Part shown: one piece after another, positions 1 to 8,111 of the stretch
Numbering within the stretch: the stretch's first letter is position 1
Layout: every line of letters begins with the position of its first letter
NCBI GenBank assembly: GCA_046566065.1
Contig: JBKHXK010000002.1
Location: 62,001-126,000, forward strand
Origin: MB1-2 sp046566065
GTDB lineage: Bacteria; Actinomycetota; CADDZG01; WHSQ01
DNA length: 64,000 nucleotides
Direction: 5' to 3'
The notes under the pieces: model-generated
Seen by the model: only the letters and a program-made list of their open reading frames with translations
Told to the model about the DNA's origin: nothing
Databases searched by the model: none
Translations under genes and position numbers: made by a program

Positions 1-2
1 TG

Positions 3-752
3 CTGACGCTGCGGCAGTTCTCCTACGAGAACAAGGCGTTCTGGAGGAACCCCGCGGCCGCCTTCTTCACCTTCGTCTTCCCGCTGATGTTCCTTGTGAT
101 CTTCAACGGGCTCTTCGCCGGAACGGTTACGACCTATGGACCAGAAACGAGTACCACCACGTTCTACGTCCCGGCGATCGCCGTCTTTGCCATCATCTCG
201 GCAACCTTCACCAATCTGGGAATGAGCATCACCATCGCGCGGGATGAAGGCGTTTTGAAACGCTTCCGGGGGACCCCACTGCCGCCTCCCGTCTACTTCG
301 TGAGCAAGATCCTTCAGGCCATGTTCGTAACATTCATCCTGGTTGCGTTGGTCGTCCTAGCGGGTGCCGCCTTCTACGACGTAGAGCTGCCCAAAGAAAC
401 GATGCCCGCATTCGTGCTGATCGTGCTTATTGGAGGGGCGTCTTTTTGCTCGCTCGGGCTCGCTCTCTCGTCGGTCATCCCGAACTCTGACGCCGCGCCC
501 GCCGTTATTAACGGTGTAATCATGCCGCTGCTCTTTATCTCTGGGGTGTTCATTCCCCTCGATCAAGCACCGGCTTGGCTGGAAAACATCGCGCAACTCT
601 TTCCCGTCTACCACTTCGCTCAGGCCACGCTGGGAGCCTTCCATCCTTTCGATCCGACTATGGAAACGGGTCATCTGCTGCTCGTCGCGGCATGGGGCAT
701 TGCAGGTCTCCTCTTCGCGCTGAGGTTCTTCTCCTGGGAGCCCCGACGCTGA
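3..752 (+). CDS. ABC-2 type transporter permease (5' end outside window)
   Basis: Inner-membrane subunit of an ABC exporter of the ABC-2 (DrrB/NodJ-like) type. The reading frame is open from the first bases, so the true start lies upstream; the ATG at 87 is internal. About 249 residues remain, with roughly six hydrophobic segments and the usual ABC-2 features: a cytosolic loop with ARDEGVLKRFRGTPL, then FCSLGLALSS, then MPLLFISGVFIPLDQAP before the last helices. The ATP-binding subunit is presumably upstream. The substrate cannot be deduced; drugs, lipids or polysaccharides are all possible. The next gene begins at or before this stop codon. Confidence 0.9.
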   Translation: MTLRQFSYENKAFWRNPAAAFFTFVFPLMFLVIFNGLFAGTVTTYGPETSTTTFYVPAIAVFAIISATFTNLGMSITIARDEGVLKRFRGTPLPPPVYFVSKILQAMFVTFILVALVVLAGAAFYDVELPKETMPAFVLIVLIGGASFCSLGLALSSVIPNSDAAPAVINGVIMPLLFISGVFIPLDQAPAWLENIAQLFPVYHFAQATLGAFHPFDPTMETGHLLLVAAWGIAGLLFALRFFSWEPRR

Positions 753-1834
753 CGAAGCAAGCGATCCGCGGTCCCCTCGCGCCTTCGATCGCGCACGACC
801 ACGTAGTCTTCCGGCTCGCGGACTGCGACGGCGCGATGGAGCGCGTGGAGCTGGCGCAAGAGGTGCAGCGCCCTCGGCTCGGCCCCCAGTTCGCCTTCGA
901 TTCCAACGAGATGGCCTGGGAACTTCGCTTCGCCCGTCCCGACGCCGATCGCATCGAGTACATGTTCCACCTGATCCATCGAGACGGCGGCGAGGAATGG
1001 ATCAACGACCCGGGCAACCCGAAGGTCGCTCCCGGCCCCTTCGGGGCCAAGTCGGTGATCGAGTGGCCGGAGTACGTGGCCCCGGCCTGGCTGGAGGAGG
1101 AGGCCCCTCCAGGCACCTACAGAGAGATCACGGTGACCTCGGGTCACCCCCGCGCCCGGTTCCCCATCGTCGTGTGGGCATCGGACGGTCTGGACGAGGA
1201 CAAGCCCGCGCCGTTGCTCGTCGCCCACGATGGGCCCGAGTACGACGAACTGTCGTCGTTGACGAAGCTGCTCGCGATCAAGACCGCAGCGGGAGAACTG
1301 CCTCCGATGCGCGCCGCGTTGATACCGCCGGTGGATCGCGACAACAGCTATTCGGCGTCGGCCGCCTACTCGCGCGTTTTCGCCTACGACCTGCTGCCGG
1401 GTATCGAGAGCGTCGCCCCGATCCCTCACGGCAGATCTATGCGGGTAGGTATGGGTGCCAGCCTGGGTGGGCTGGCCGTCCTGCACATCCACCGAAACAG
1501 CCCGGCGACCTTCGGCGGCGTCTTCCTGCAGTCGGGGAGCTACTTCCGACAGCGCTTCGACAAGCAGGAGTCGGGGTTCGTTCGCTTCCGACGTATCTCC
1601 AGGTTCGTTGGTCAGGTCCTCACGGCGGAACAGTGGCTGCACCCGATCGCCGTGACGATGACGTGCGGGACGATCGAAGAGAACCTCGCCAACAACAGGG
1701 CCGTCAGGGACGCTCTCGCGCGACAGGCCTACGAGGTCAGGCTGGTGGAGAACCGGGACGGTCACAACTGGGTGGGCTGGCGCGACACCTTCGATCCCCA
1801 CCTCATAGATCTGCTGCAGAGGTTGTGGTCGTGA
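692..1834 (+). CDS. Enterochelin-esterase-like alpha/beta hydrolase with N-terminal early-set domain
   Basis: Predicted cytoplasmic esterase of the Fes/esterase-D superfamily. An N-terminal beta-sandwich-like region (with WELRFARP and DPGNPKVAPGPFGAKSV) precedes an alpha/beta-hydrolase domain. The nucleophile elbow GASLGG lies near residue 257 (codon 1460) and a C-terminal GHNW supplies the likely catalytic His. The start is uncertain. The conserved N-terminal strand begins around 770-800, upstream of the ATG at 836, while the ATG at 692 lies inside the permease gene without a ribosome site. A CTG at 749 preceded by GGGAG eight bases upstream is a credible alternative. The gene overlaps the next esterase by four bases, so they are likely co-translated. 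Confidence 0.8.
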   Translation: MGHCRSPLRAEVLLLGAPTLTKQAIRGPLAPSIAHDHVVFRLADCDGAMERVELAQEVQRPRLGPQFAFDSNEMAWELRFARPDADRIEYMFHLIHRDGGEEWINDPGNPKVAPGPFGAKSVIEWPEYVAPAWLEEEAPPGTYREITVTSGHPRARFPIVVWASDGLDEDKPAPLLVAHDGPEYDELSSLTKLLAIKTAAGELPPMRAALIPPVDRDNSYSASAAYSRVFAYDLLPGIESVAPIPHGRSMRVGMGASLGGLAVLHIHRNSPATFGGVFLQSGSYFRQRFDKQESGFVRFRRISRFVGQVLTAEQWLHPIAVTMTCGTIEENLANNRAVRDALARQAYEVRLVENRDGHNWVGWRDTFDPHLIDLLQRLWS

Positions 1835-2571
1835 GACGCGATCACATCACCGTTCATGCGCCCTCGATCGGCGGCGATGGCGACCTCATCGTGTACGGCC
1901 ACTGGGGCAGACCGCTGCTGGTGTTCCCGTCGCAACAGGGCCGGGCGTGGGACTACGAGAACAACGGGATGATCGGTGCGCTGTCACCGCTGATCGAGGC
2001 CGGCCGCCTCAAGGTCTACTGCGTCGACAGTTACGACGCCGGGAGCTGGGACCGGGACGATCTGCCGCTCGAAGAGAGAGCGCGCTTGCACCAGAGCTAC
2101 GAGGATTGGATCGTCTATCAGATCGCTCCCTGGATCCACGCGGACTGCGGTGGCTTCGTCGAGATCATGACGACGGGCTGCAGCTTCGGCGCCTATCACG
2201 CTGCGAACCTGTCTCTCAAACGCGCGGACCTGTTCCCCCTCGCCATCTGCCTCAGCGGCGTGTACGACGTCTCGGCCCTCGGGTGGGGCCATCGCGGAGA
2301 CGCCGTCTACTTCAACAACCCGATGGACTACGTGCAGCACCTCGAGGGCGACCATCTGAACTGGCTGCGCGAACGGGTGAACCTGTTGCTCGTCTGCGGA
2401 CAGGGCCAGTGGGAGGACACCACGGGCGCGTTGGAGAGCACCAAGGCGTTCGGCGGACTGCTCGCTTCGAAGGGGATCCGCCACGAGGTCGACCTATGGG
2501 GACACGACGTGCCGCATGACTGGCCGTCCTGGCGCAACCAGATAGCGCATCACATGCCGAGGTTCTGCTAG
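1831..2571 (+). CDS. Esterase family protein (alpha/beta hydrolase)
   Basis: A 246-residue single-domain alpha/beta hydrolase of the putative-esterase family. Visible elements are an early PLLVFPSQQG strand/oxyanion region, the nucleophile elbow GCSFGA, a LLVCGQGQWED acid-bearing strand and a late GHDVPHDW containing the catalytic His. The GTG start at 1831 overlaps the previous stop codon in a GTGA junction, so translational coupling is likely. There is no signal peptide. It forms a cassette with the upstream Fes-like esterase and the ATP-grasp protein about 500 bases downstream, but the substrate is unknown. Confidence 0.85.
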   Translation: MRRDHITVHAPSIGGDGDLIVYGHWGRPLLVFPSQQGRAWDYENNGMIGALSPLIEAGRLKVYCVDSYDAGSWDRDDLPLEERARLHQSYEDWIVYQIAPWIHADCGGFVEIMTTGCSFGAYHAANLSLKRADLFPLAICLSGVYDVSALGWGHRGDAVYFNNPMDYVQHLEGDHLNWLRERVNLLLVCGQGQWEDTTGALESTKAFGGLLASKGIRHEVDLWGHDVPHDWPSWRNQIAHHMPRFC

Positions 2572-3002
2572 GGCCGGGCGAGCCCCCGGTGATGGGTCCA
2601 CCGCCAACTGGCCGGTAACAGAAGTAAGACCGCGGCCACCACCCCCACGGCGATCGGGAGCGCTCCGTCGAAGAAACCGAGCTCGCTGAAATTGGTGACA
2701 CGCGACCAGTCGAAGCGGTTGATCAGCAGGTTGTAGGCACCGAACCCGACCTCGACCACCAACCACCACAGGATCGCGACGACGTGGACGAAGCGCGACC
2801 CACGCCACAGTCCCCGACCCAGCAGGGTGGCCACCAAGAAAGCGGATATCAGGAAGAGCAGCATCTCCAGCCCTGGGTATCGATCCGGCGGGCTTGGAAA
2901 GAACTCCCGGTCATCCCTGGTGATATCGGGCCACAGTTGGACCAGGGGCAACAGGAACGCCAGCGCGATCGGGATCGACACGGTCCACGGGGGCCGCGCC
3001 AT
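2568..3002 (-). CDS. Small integral membrane protein, unknown function
   Basis: A 144-residue hydrophobic protein with about four transmembrane segments (VSIPIALAFLLPLVQLW, LLFLISAFLVATLLG, VVAILWWLVVEVGFG, LPIAVGVVAAVLLLLP). The family is not recognised. An upstream in-frame start at 3038 exists, but the ATG at 3002 begins just before the first helix and is preferred. The stop codon overlaps that of the esterase on the opposite strand, and the 5' end faces the ATP-grasp gene. Confidence 0.6.
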   Translation of the reverse strand: MARPPWTVSIPIALAFLLPLVQLWPDITRDDREFFPSPPDRYPGLEMLLFLISAFLVATLLGRGLWRGSRFVHVVAILWWLVVEVGFGAYNLLINRFDWSRVTNFSELGFFDGALPIAVGVVAAVLLLLPASWRWTHHRGLARP

Positions 3003-3090
3003 GCTGGCCCCTATGCGGATATGCGAGTCGCGCATCATCCGTCGAGAGGCTACTCGCTCGCTTCGCGCCGGCCGCGGCTATGGTCTAGAG

Positions 3091-4335
3091 ATGGCGGTCA
3101 ATCATCTGGTCGGGATGCTTCTCGGGACCGAGGAGGACTGGCCGAGCGCGTTCGAGGCGATGATGCGCCGCTTGAGCCCCTCGGTTTCCTACGAGGGCGA
3201 GGAACACACCTTCGCCTCCGAGCGAGTAACGATCGAGCCTTTCGACCTCCGGGCTCAGCCGCGTTACTCACTGGTGATCGACCGGCTATCGCACTGGTAC
3301 TACCACCCGCGTGAGTGGCTGAAGAAGGTCGCGCTGATGAACGACGTCTACCTCATGAACAACCCGTTCACGTTCCAGTCGATGGAGAAGCACGCGGCTT
3401 ACTGCGCGATGTTGCGCCTCGGCCTCAAGGTCCCGAACACCTGGCTGATCCCACACAAGCAGCCGCCGGACAACCCACGGTTCCCCTACACCGCTCAGAA
3501 GTACAACCGGCCGTTCGAGCTGACAGAGGTCGCCGAGCAGATCGGGTATCCGCTGTTCATGAAGCCCTTCGACGGGGGGGCCTGGGTCGGCGTGACCCGC
3601 ATCACCGGACCAGAGGATCTGAAGCGTCGCTACGACGAGTCGGGCGAGCGCCTGATGCACCTACAGGCATCGGTCGAGAACTTCGACGTGTTCGCGCGCA
3701 GCCTCTCGATCGGGGCCGAGTCGATGGTCATGCGCTACGACCCATCTCAGCCGCTGCATGGCCGCTATCAGGTAGAGCACGGCTTCCTCGAGCCGGACAC
3801 GGGCCGCGAGGTCGTCACAATCGGCCGCTTGGTGAACGCCTTCTTCCTGTGGGAGTTCAACTCCTGCGAAACCCTCGTGAAGAACGGAGAGGTCTACCCG
3901 ATCGATTATGCGAACGCCTGTCCCGACGTCTCGCTGATCAGCCTTCATTACTACTTCCCGTGGGCGATCAAGACCCTGCTCAAGTGGTCGCTGTTCTGCA
4001 CGGTCACCGACCGGAAGATGCAGATAGACATGACCATGAAGAGGTACTTCGACATCGGAGATGACCCCAACCTGAGCTACGAGACGAAGCTCGAGCGCTA
4101 TGCGGAGCTGGCCGACAAGCACTTCGAGACCGAGCGCTACCACGCGTTCGTTCAGAAGCACATCCCCGAGGTAGACGAAGTCATGCTCGCCTACATCTCG
4201 AGCGACGAGTTCGATCAGCTACTGGTCGACACCGTGCGGTCTGCCTTCCCCGCCCACGAGCACGAGAGGTTCATCGCGCATTACCGGGGCCTCATGGCCC
4301 TCTGGGTCAAGGACCAGACGACCGCTCCCGTCTAG
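3091..4335 (+). CDS. ATP-grasp ligase-like protein (RimK/glutathione synthetase superfamily)
   Basis: A 414-residue protein with an ATP-grasp-like core. RFPYTAQKYNRPFELTEVAEQIGYPLFMKPFDGGAWVGVTRI (quoted in parts: FPYTAQKYNRPF, YPLFMKPFDGGAWVGV) corresponds to the region around the ATP-binding lysine and glycine loop. GRLVNAFFLWEFNSCE and YPIDYANACPDVS resemble the metal-binding strands. ATP-grasp enzymes join a carboxylate to an amine or thiol through an acyl-phosphate. The ATG at 3091 follows the 5' end of the divergent membrane gene, and longer in-frame starts run antisense to that gene. Its position next to two esterases suggests a small-molecule conjugation or peptide-forming pathway. 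The reaction is unknown. Confidence 0.75.
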   Translation: MAVNHLVGMLLGTEEDWPSAFEAMMRRLSPSVSYEGEEHTFASERVTIEPFDLRAQPRYSLVIDRLSHWYYHPREWLKKVALMNDVYLMNNPFTFQSMEKHAAYCAMLRLGLKVPNTWLIPHKQPPDNPRFPYTAQKYNRPFELTEVAEQIGYPLFMKPFDGGAWVGVTRITGPEDLKRRYDESGERLMHLQASVENFDVFARSLSIGAESMVMRYDPSQPLHGRYQVEHGFLEPDTGREVVTIGRLVNAFFLWEFNSCETLVKNGEVYPIDYANACPDVSLISLHYYFPWAIKTLLKWSLFCTVTDRKMQIDMTMKRYFDIGDDPNLSYETKLERYAELADKHFETERYHAFVQKHIPEVDEVMLAYISSDEFDQLLVDTVRSAFPAHEHERFIAHYRGLMALWVKDQTTAPV

Positions 4336-4349
4336 CCGGGCTTCCGGCT
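4334..4349. terminator. Short hairpin between convergent genes
   Basis: Perfect 6-bp stem AGCCGG/CCGGCT with a four-base loop, in the 18-base gap between the convergent ATP-grasp and glpX stop codons. There is no U-tract, so terminator activity is only probable. Confidence 0.4.
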
Positions 4350-4353
4350 TGGC

Positions 4354-5343
4354 TCAGTAGAGGTCGGAGAACTGCGAGAGCTTCTTGCGACGGTGGATCC
4401 CGTCGATGATCCGGATCGTTCCAGAACGGGAACGCATAACGAGCGACTGGGTGCGGGCGCTCTCGCCGGTGTAGCGGACGCCACGCATGAGCTCGCCGTC
4501 GGTGATCCCCGTAGCGGCGAAGAACACGTCGTCGCCCGACACCAGATCGTCAGTGGTCAGGACCTTGTCGAGGTCGTAGCCCGCCGCCAGCGCTGCCTCT
4601 CGTTCTTCGTCGTTGCGCGGCCACAAACGGCCTTGGATCACACCACCGAGGCACTTGATCGCGGCGGCGGCGATCACTCCTTCGGGCGTCCCGCCGATCC
4701 CGATCAGCATGTCTACACCCGACTTCGCTCGCGCCGCACTGATGGCCCCGGCGACGTCTCCATCCGAGATGAAACGGATCCTGGCCCCCGCTGCGCGCAC
4801 CTCTTTGACGATCTGCTCGTGTCGAGGGCGCTCGAGGATCATCACCGTGATGTCGGCGACCTCCATGCCTTTGACCTTGGCGAGTCGCTCGATGTTCTCG
4901 CCGATCGGCGCCTCCAGGTCGAGCACGTCACGCGCCTCAGGGCCAGCGGCGATCTTCTCCATGTACATGCAGGGGCCGGGGTCGAACATCGTCCCGCGCT
5001 CCGCGAGCGCGACCACGGCCAGCGCGCCGTGCATCCCTTTGGAGGTGAGCGTCGTTCCGTCGATCGGGTCTACGGCGATGTCCACCACGGGGGGCTCACC
5101 GTTGCCGATCTTCTCGCCGTTGTAGAGCATCGGAGCGTTGTCCTTCTCGCCCTCGCCGATGACGACCACACCGTCCATCGGAACTGTGTCCATGAGGAGA
5201 CGCATCGCATCGACCGCCGCCTGGTCGGCCGCCTCCTTGTCGCCGCGACCCACCCACCTGGCGGCAGCAAGGGCCGCGGCCTCGGTCACGCGGACCAATT
5301 CCAGCGCAAGGTTGCGGTCTGGGCTTACGTTCTCAGCTGACAC
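4354..5343 (-). CDS. glpX: Class II fructose-1,6-bisphosphatase
   Basis: A 329-residue GlpX-type phosphatase that converts fructose 1,6-bisphosphate to fructose 6-phosphate in gluconeogenesis, in the cytosol. Family motifs are present: GEGEKDNAPML, the metal/phosphate motif DPIDGTTL, IGGTPEGVIAAAAIK and GRLWPRNDEE. Length and motif order match the actinobacterial enzyme, in which GlpX is usually the main FBPase. It is monocistronic here, lying between a convergent ATP-grasp gene and a codirectional secreted protein gene. Confidence 0.97.
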   Translation of the reverse strand: MSAENVSPDRNLALELVRVTEAAALAAARWVGRGDKEAADQAAVDAMRLLMDTVPMDGVVVIGEGEKDNAPMLYNGEKIGNGEPPVVDIAVDPIDGTTLTSKGMHGALAVVALAERGTMFDPGPCMYMEKIAAGPEARDVLDLEAPIGENIERLAKVKGMEVADITVMILERPRHEQIVKEVRAAGARIRFISDGDVAGAISAARAKSGVDMLIGIGGTPEGVIAAAAIKCLGGVIQGRLWPRNDEEREAALAAGYDLDKVLTTDDLVSGDDVFFAATGITDGELMRGVRYTGESARTQSLVMRSRSGTIRIIDGIHRRKKLSQFSDLY

Positions 5344-5411
5344 GGATCCTCCTGGTAGGCAAGGCGCAGTGGAGCAAGCCTATCGGGAGCGGCCCGACGG
5401 CCGACGAACCG

Positions 5412-6851
5412 CTAGCAGGTGGGCAGCGGGAACAGGCAACGCGTCTTGCGTGTCTTGTCCGGTCTGACGAGCAGTGGGTCGCCGCCCGTCTGCTTGATGA
5501 AGATCGGGTTCGCCACCGGTTTCGGGCCGCCGAGAGGATTCTTCAAGGTCGTGTCGCCGGAGACCACGAAGATGTTGCCCTTGTGATCGAAGTTGACCGT
5601 GAAGAAGTCGCCCAGCCGACGGTCGCCGCCCTCGAAGCTGGGGTTGGCATTGCAAGTAGTACCGCTCAGACAGATCTTGCCCTGATGGATGGGGCGTCCC
5701 GACGCGTTGGCGACCTGGAACTGCGGCGGTACGAACCGCCTGGAACCATCGGAGCACTGCACCGTCGAACCGTGTGCGTTGGTCGTGTAGGCAACGTATG
5801 CGTAGAACCTGTTCTCTTTACCCGCATGGGTCTGGTACCACGTGATCGCCACGCGCCCATCGTCGCCGGCGATGATCCAGGGCCACAGCGCGTCGCCCTC
5901 GGGGATCGGGATTCGGATCGGCGCGCTCGCCCACTTCTTCGTCTGGCGGTTGAAATAGTTGAACGTGACCTCTCCGTCGGCTTCGACGTCGTTCGAGCCG
6001 CTGTAACCACCCGCGTTCGCCGCGTAGATCCAACCGGCGCGGTCGGCGGCGATGGCTCCGAAGAACTGGGTCGAGCCACCCAGGGGGGCCGGGTAGGACT
6101 CCCACGTCTTGCCGTCATCCGGCGAGATCGCGACGCCGCCCGCGTCCATCGGACCGAGGAGACCCTTCTTCGGGTTCAGAGGGTCCACGATCAGCTTGCT
6201 GTCGGCGGGGAAGCTGGTGCTGACCAGAGAGAACGTGAGGCCCCCGTCGGTCGACCGCCACAGCTGCTTCGGCAGGTTCACGTAGAGGAACACCTCTTTG
6301 TCTTCCGCTCCGGTGACCCAGGGCCGGTCGCCCGAAGCAGCGATCGGGTTCGCGGTCGGCCAGGACTGTCCGTCGTCGGGGCTGCCGAAGACCGCAACGT
6401 TCGCGAGGTTGATCTCGACGTTGTAGATGTTGCCGCCCGCGTCCATGGTCAGATCCGGATCGGAGAACCCCGTTGAGGTCGCGCTGTGAGGTCCCTCGGG
6501 CGCTCCCGCCAGACCCACGTAGGTCCAGGTCTTGCCGCCGTCGGCACTGCGCCAGTTGAGCGTCTGGTTGTAGTAGCTGCGCAGGAAGTCGGTCGACCCC
6601 GGCGCGGCCTGGGGATCCTTGTAGACGTGCGTCGTTCCCGCATGAGCGGAGACGACGATCGATCCGTCCTGGGCCACGACGCTCACGGGCTCCCCCCCTG
6701 CACGACCCTTGTCGATGAACGTGGGCTTCCCGAACTTCAACGGCGCGGGCTTCTCCGACGGGCACGAGACGGTGGAGGACTCTGCGTAACCGAGAGGAAG
6801 TAGCGCGGCCAGCAGGGCCGGAACGAGCAGCAAACGGGTCCTTCTTCGCAT
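5412..6851 (-). CDS. Secreted BNR/sialidase-like repeat protein
   Basis: A 479-residue exported protein with a signal peptide (RRR n-region, LLLVPALLAALLPLGYA, cleavage around residues 23-26). The rest resembles a beta-propeller built from Asp-box-like motifs: SADGGKTWTYVG, SPDDGQSWPTA, STDGGLTFSLVS and SPDDGKTWESYP. Such proteins include sialidases and many non-enzymatic surface propellers. The Arg triad of true sialidases is not evident, so catalysis should not be assumed. Two cysteines near the C-terminus and a pair in CLSGTTCNANP may form disulfides. The 5' end is divergent from the NlpC/P60 gene. Confidence 0.8.
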   Translation of the reverse strand: MRRRTRLLLVPALLAALLPLGYAESSTVSCPSEKPAPLKFGKPTFIDKGRAGGEPVSVVAQDGSIVVSAHAGTTHVYKDPQAAPGSTDFLRSYYNQTLNWRSADGGKTWTYVGLAGAPEGPHSATSTGFSDPDLTMDAGGNIYNVEINLANVAVFGSPDDGQSWPTANPIAASGDRPWVTGAEDKEVFLYVNLPKQLWRSTDGGLTFSLVSTSFPADSKLIVDPLNPKKGLLGPMDAGGVAISPDDGKTWESYPAPLGGSTQFFGAIAADRAGWIYAANAGGYSGSNDVEADGEVTFNYFNRQTKKWASAPIRIPIPEGDALWPWIIAGDDGRVAITWYQTHAGKENRFYAYVAYTTNAHGSTVQCSDGSRRFVPPQFQVANASGRPIHQGKICLSGTTCNANPSFEGGDRRLGDFFTVNFDHKGNIFVVSGDTTLKNPLGGPKPVANPIFIKQTGGDPLLVRPDKTRKTRCLFPLPTC

Positions 6852-7025
6852 CCCTGTCAGACCCCTTGCTCGATGTCGGTTCCGGTCTCATGAGGGTTCG
6901 TCGCGGGAGCCTTCGTTCCTTCTCTGTGACTGTTGTTAATCATTGTTGTCAACGTCCGATTTCTCCCTCGAATTACATCCTCGCCATTCTTCAAGGGGGC
7001 CGTATGCGCCATCGATAGGGGATAC
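6852..7025. promoter_or_regulatory. Divergent intergenic region between two exported-protein genes
   Basis: 174 bases between head-to-head genes, clearly AT-richer than its surroundings (for example TGTTGTTAATCATTGTTG near 6930-6950). It must hold promoters for both genes. I could not assign specific -35/-10 boxes or a riboswitch. An AGGGG sequence at 7015-7020 is the likely ribosome site for the NlpC/P60 gene at 7026. Confidence 0.5.
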
Positions 7026-8066
7026 ATGAGGATCTGGACAAGACGGTCAATCCCGTCGCTGGCGGTGCTGCTGCTGAGCACACTGCTGGCTCCTGTGACT
7101 GCTGAGGCCGCGAGCCGCCCCCCTGAGTGGGTTCGGCCCGCGCTCCGCTACCTGGTCGACAACGGTCACCTCGACCGGGACTCCTTCAGCGTGAACGAGC
7201 CGATGAAACGCTCTGCCTTCAAGGCCCTGATGAAGTCGACCTTCGGCGGGGGCTACTCCCGTGACCGCGGCCAGGTCACGGCCGGCGAGGTCGCGGCCGC
7301 CCTCGTCAGGCAGCTGGGCAAGGGCGCGATCGCCGATCGACTGAGGACCGTGAAGTCCCCCGATGGCTGGGACCCAGAGGTCGGGAGTCGCTTCGGCACC
7401 GAGATCGTGGCCCGCGAGCTGGGACTACGCCGCGACCGACCGACGACCGAAGAGGGCCTCGAGGCCGCCGCCGGCGACGTCATGCGTCAGGGCGACGTCA
7501 TCTGGGCGGTCTGGAAAGCGAAGACGGCACCGTCGCTCTACGGCGCCGACGCGCTGGCCGACTTCGAGCTCTCGACCTATTCCGAGAGCCGTCGAGCCGT
7601 GGTCAAGTTCGCCATGTCGCTCGTCGGCACTCCGTACATCTGGGGCGGCGAGTGGATCACGAAGACGCCGGCCGGCTACCCGTACGGCGCGCAGCCCACC
7701 GGCGGCGTCGACTGCTCCGGGTTCATCTGGTACGTGCTGCAGCAGAAGTCGTCGTCTTACTCCCCTCTCAACCGCCCCTACAAGGGCTGGAGCATCCCCG
7801 AGCGCTCCTCGTATCAGATGGCGGGAGCGATCGGGCCGCGCAAGCGCCTCGGCCTGAAGGAGCTGAAGCCGGCCGACCTCGTCTTCTTCGCTCCCGAGGG
7901 CCGCGACGCGAAGGCGTCGAGCGTCTATCACGCAGGCATCTACCTCGGCAACGGCTGGATGATCCACTCCTCTGGGGGCCGCGCCGGAATCAGCCTGGCC
8001 GAGATCGGCCCCGGCTCCTGGTGGAACGACCAGTTCACCTGGGGCCGCCGCATCCTGACCGACTAA
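7026..8066 (+). CDS. NlpC/P60 family peptidoglycan endopeptidase
   Basis: A 346-residue secreted cell-wall hydrolase expected to cut within or between peptidoglycan stem peptides. A signal peptide (MRIWTRRSIPSLAVLLLSTLLAP, cleavage after AEAA) is followed by an SLH-like region around residues 35-160 and a C-terminal NlpC/P60 domain. The catalytic Cys lies in GGVDCSGFIW, the His in YHAGIYLG, with a further polar residue in the MIHSSGGR strand. The ATG at 7026 is chosen because it directly precedes the signal peptide and has AGGGG upstream. It is monocistronic and divergent from the BNR-like gene. Confidence 0.9.
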   Translation: MRIWTRRSIPSLAVLLLSTLLAPVTAEAASRPPEWVRPALRYLVDNGHLDRDSFSVNEPMKRSAFKALMKSTFGGGYSRDRGQVTAGEVAAALVRQLGKGAIADRLRTVKSPDGWDPEVGSRFGTEIVARELGLRRDRPTTEEGLEAAAGDVMRQGDVIWAVWKAKTAPSLYGADALADFELSTYSESRRAVVKFAMSLVGTPYIWGGEWITKTPAGYPYGAQPTGGVDCSGFIWYVLQQKSSSYSPLNRPYKGWSIPERSSYQMAGAIGPRKRLGLKELKPADLVFFAPEGRDAKASSVYHAGIYLGNGWMIHSSGGRAGISLAEIGPGSWWNDQFTWGRRILTD

Positions 8067-8074
8067 CCCCCCCG

Positions 8075-8103
8075 CTTTGGTAAGTCTGGCCCGCTCAACG
8101 GGC
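8075..8103. repeat. Direct repeat with hairpin, left copy
   Basis: 29-base element beginning CTTTGGTAAG and ending in the hairpin GCCCGCTCAACGGGC (5-bp stem, 5-base loop). It matches a second copy at 9100-9128 at 25 of 29 positions in the same orientation. The two copies bracket the AbiEi/DUF559-like gene. Confidence 0.8.
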
Positions 8104-8111
8104 TGTTCGTC

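Noticed and set aside
671..1801. Long open frame on the minus strand opposite the first esterase
   Set aside because: Arginine/glycine-rich composition without any domain; it is an antisense shadow of a gene with clear esterase motifs.
4393..5340. Open frame on the plus strand opposite glpX
   Set aside because: Antisense shadow of an unmistakable GlpX gene.
6852..7025. Possible c-di-AMP riboswitch before the NlpC/P60 gene
   Set aside because: Actinobacterial NlpC/P60 genes often have one, but the conserved core segments are not present here.
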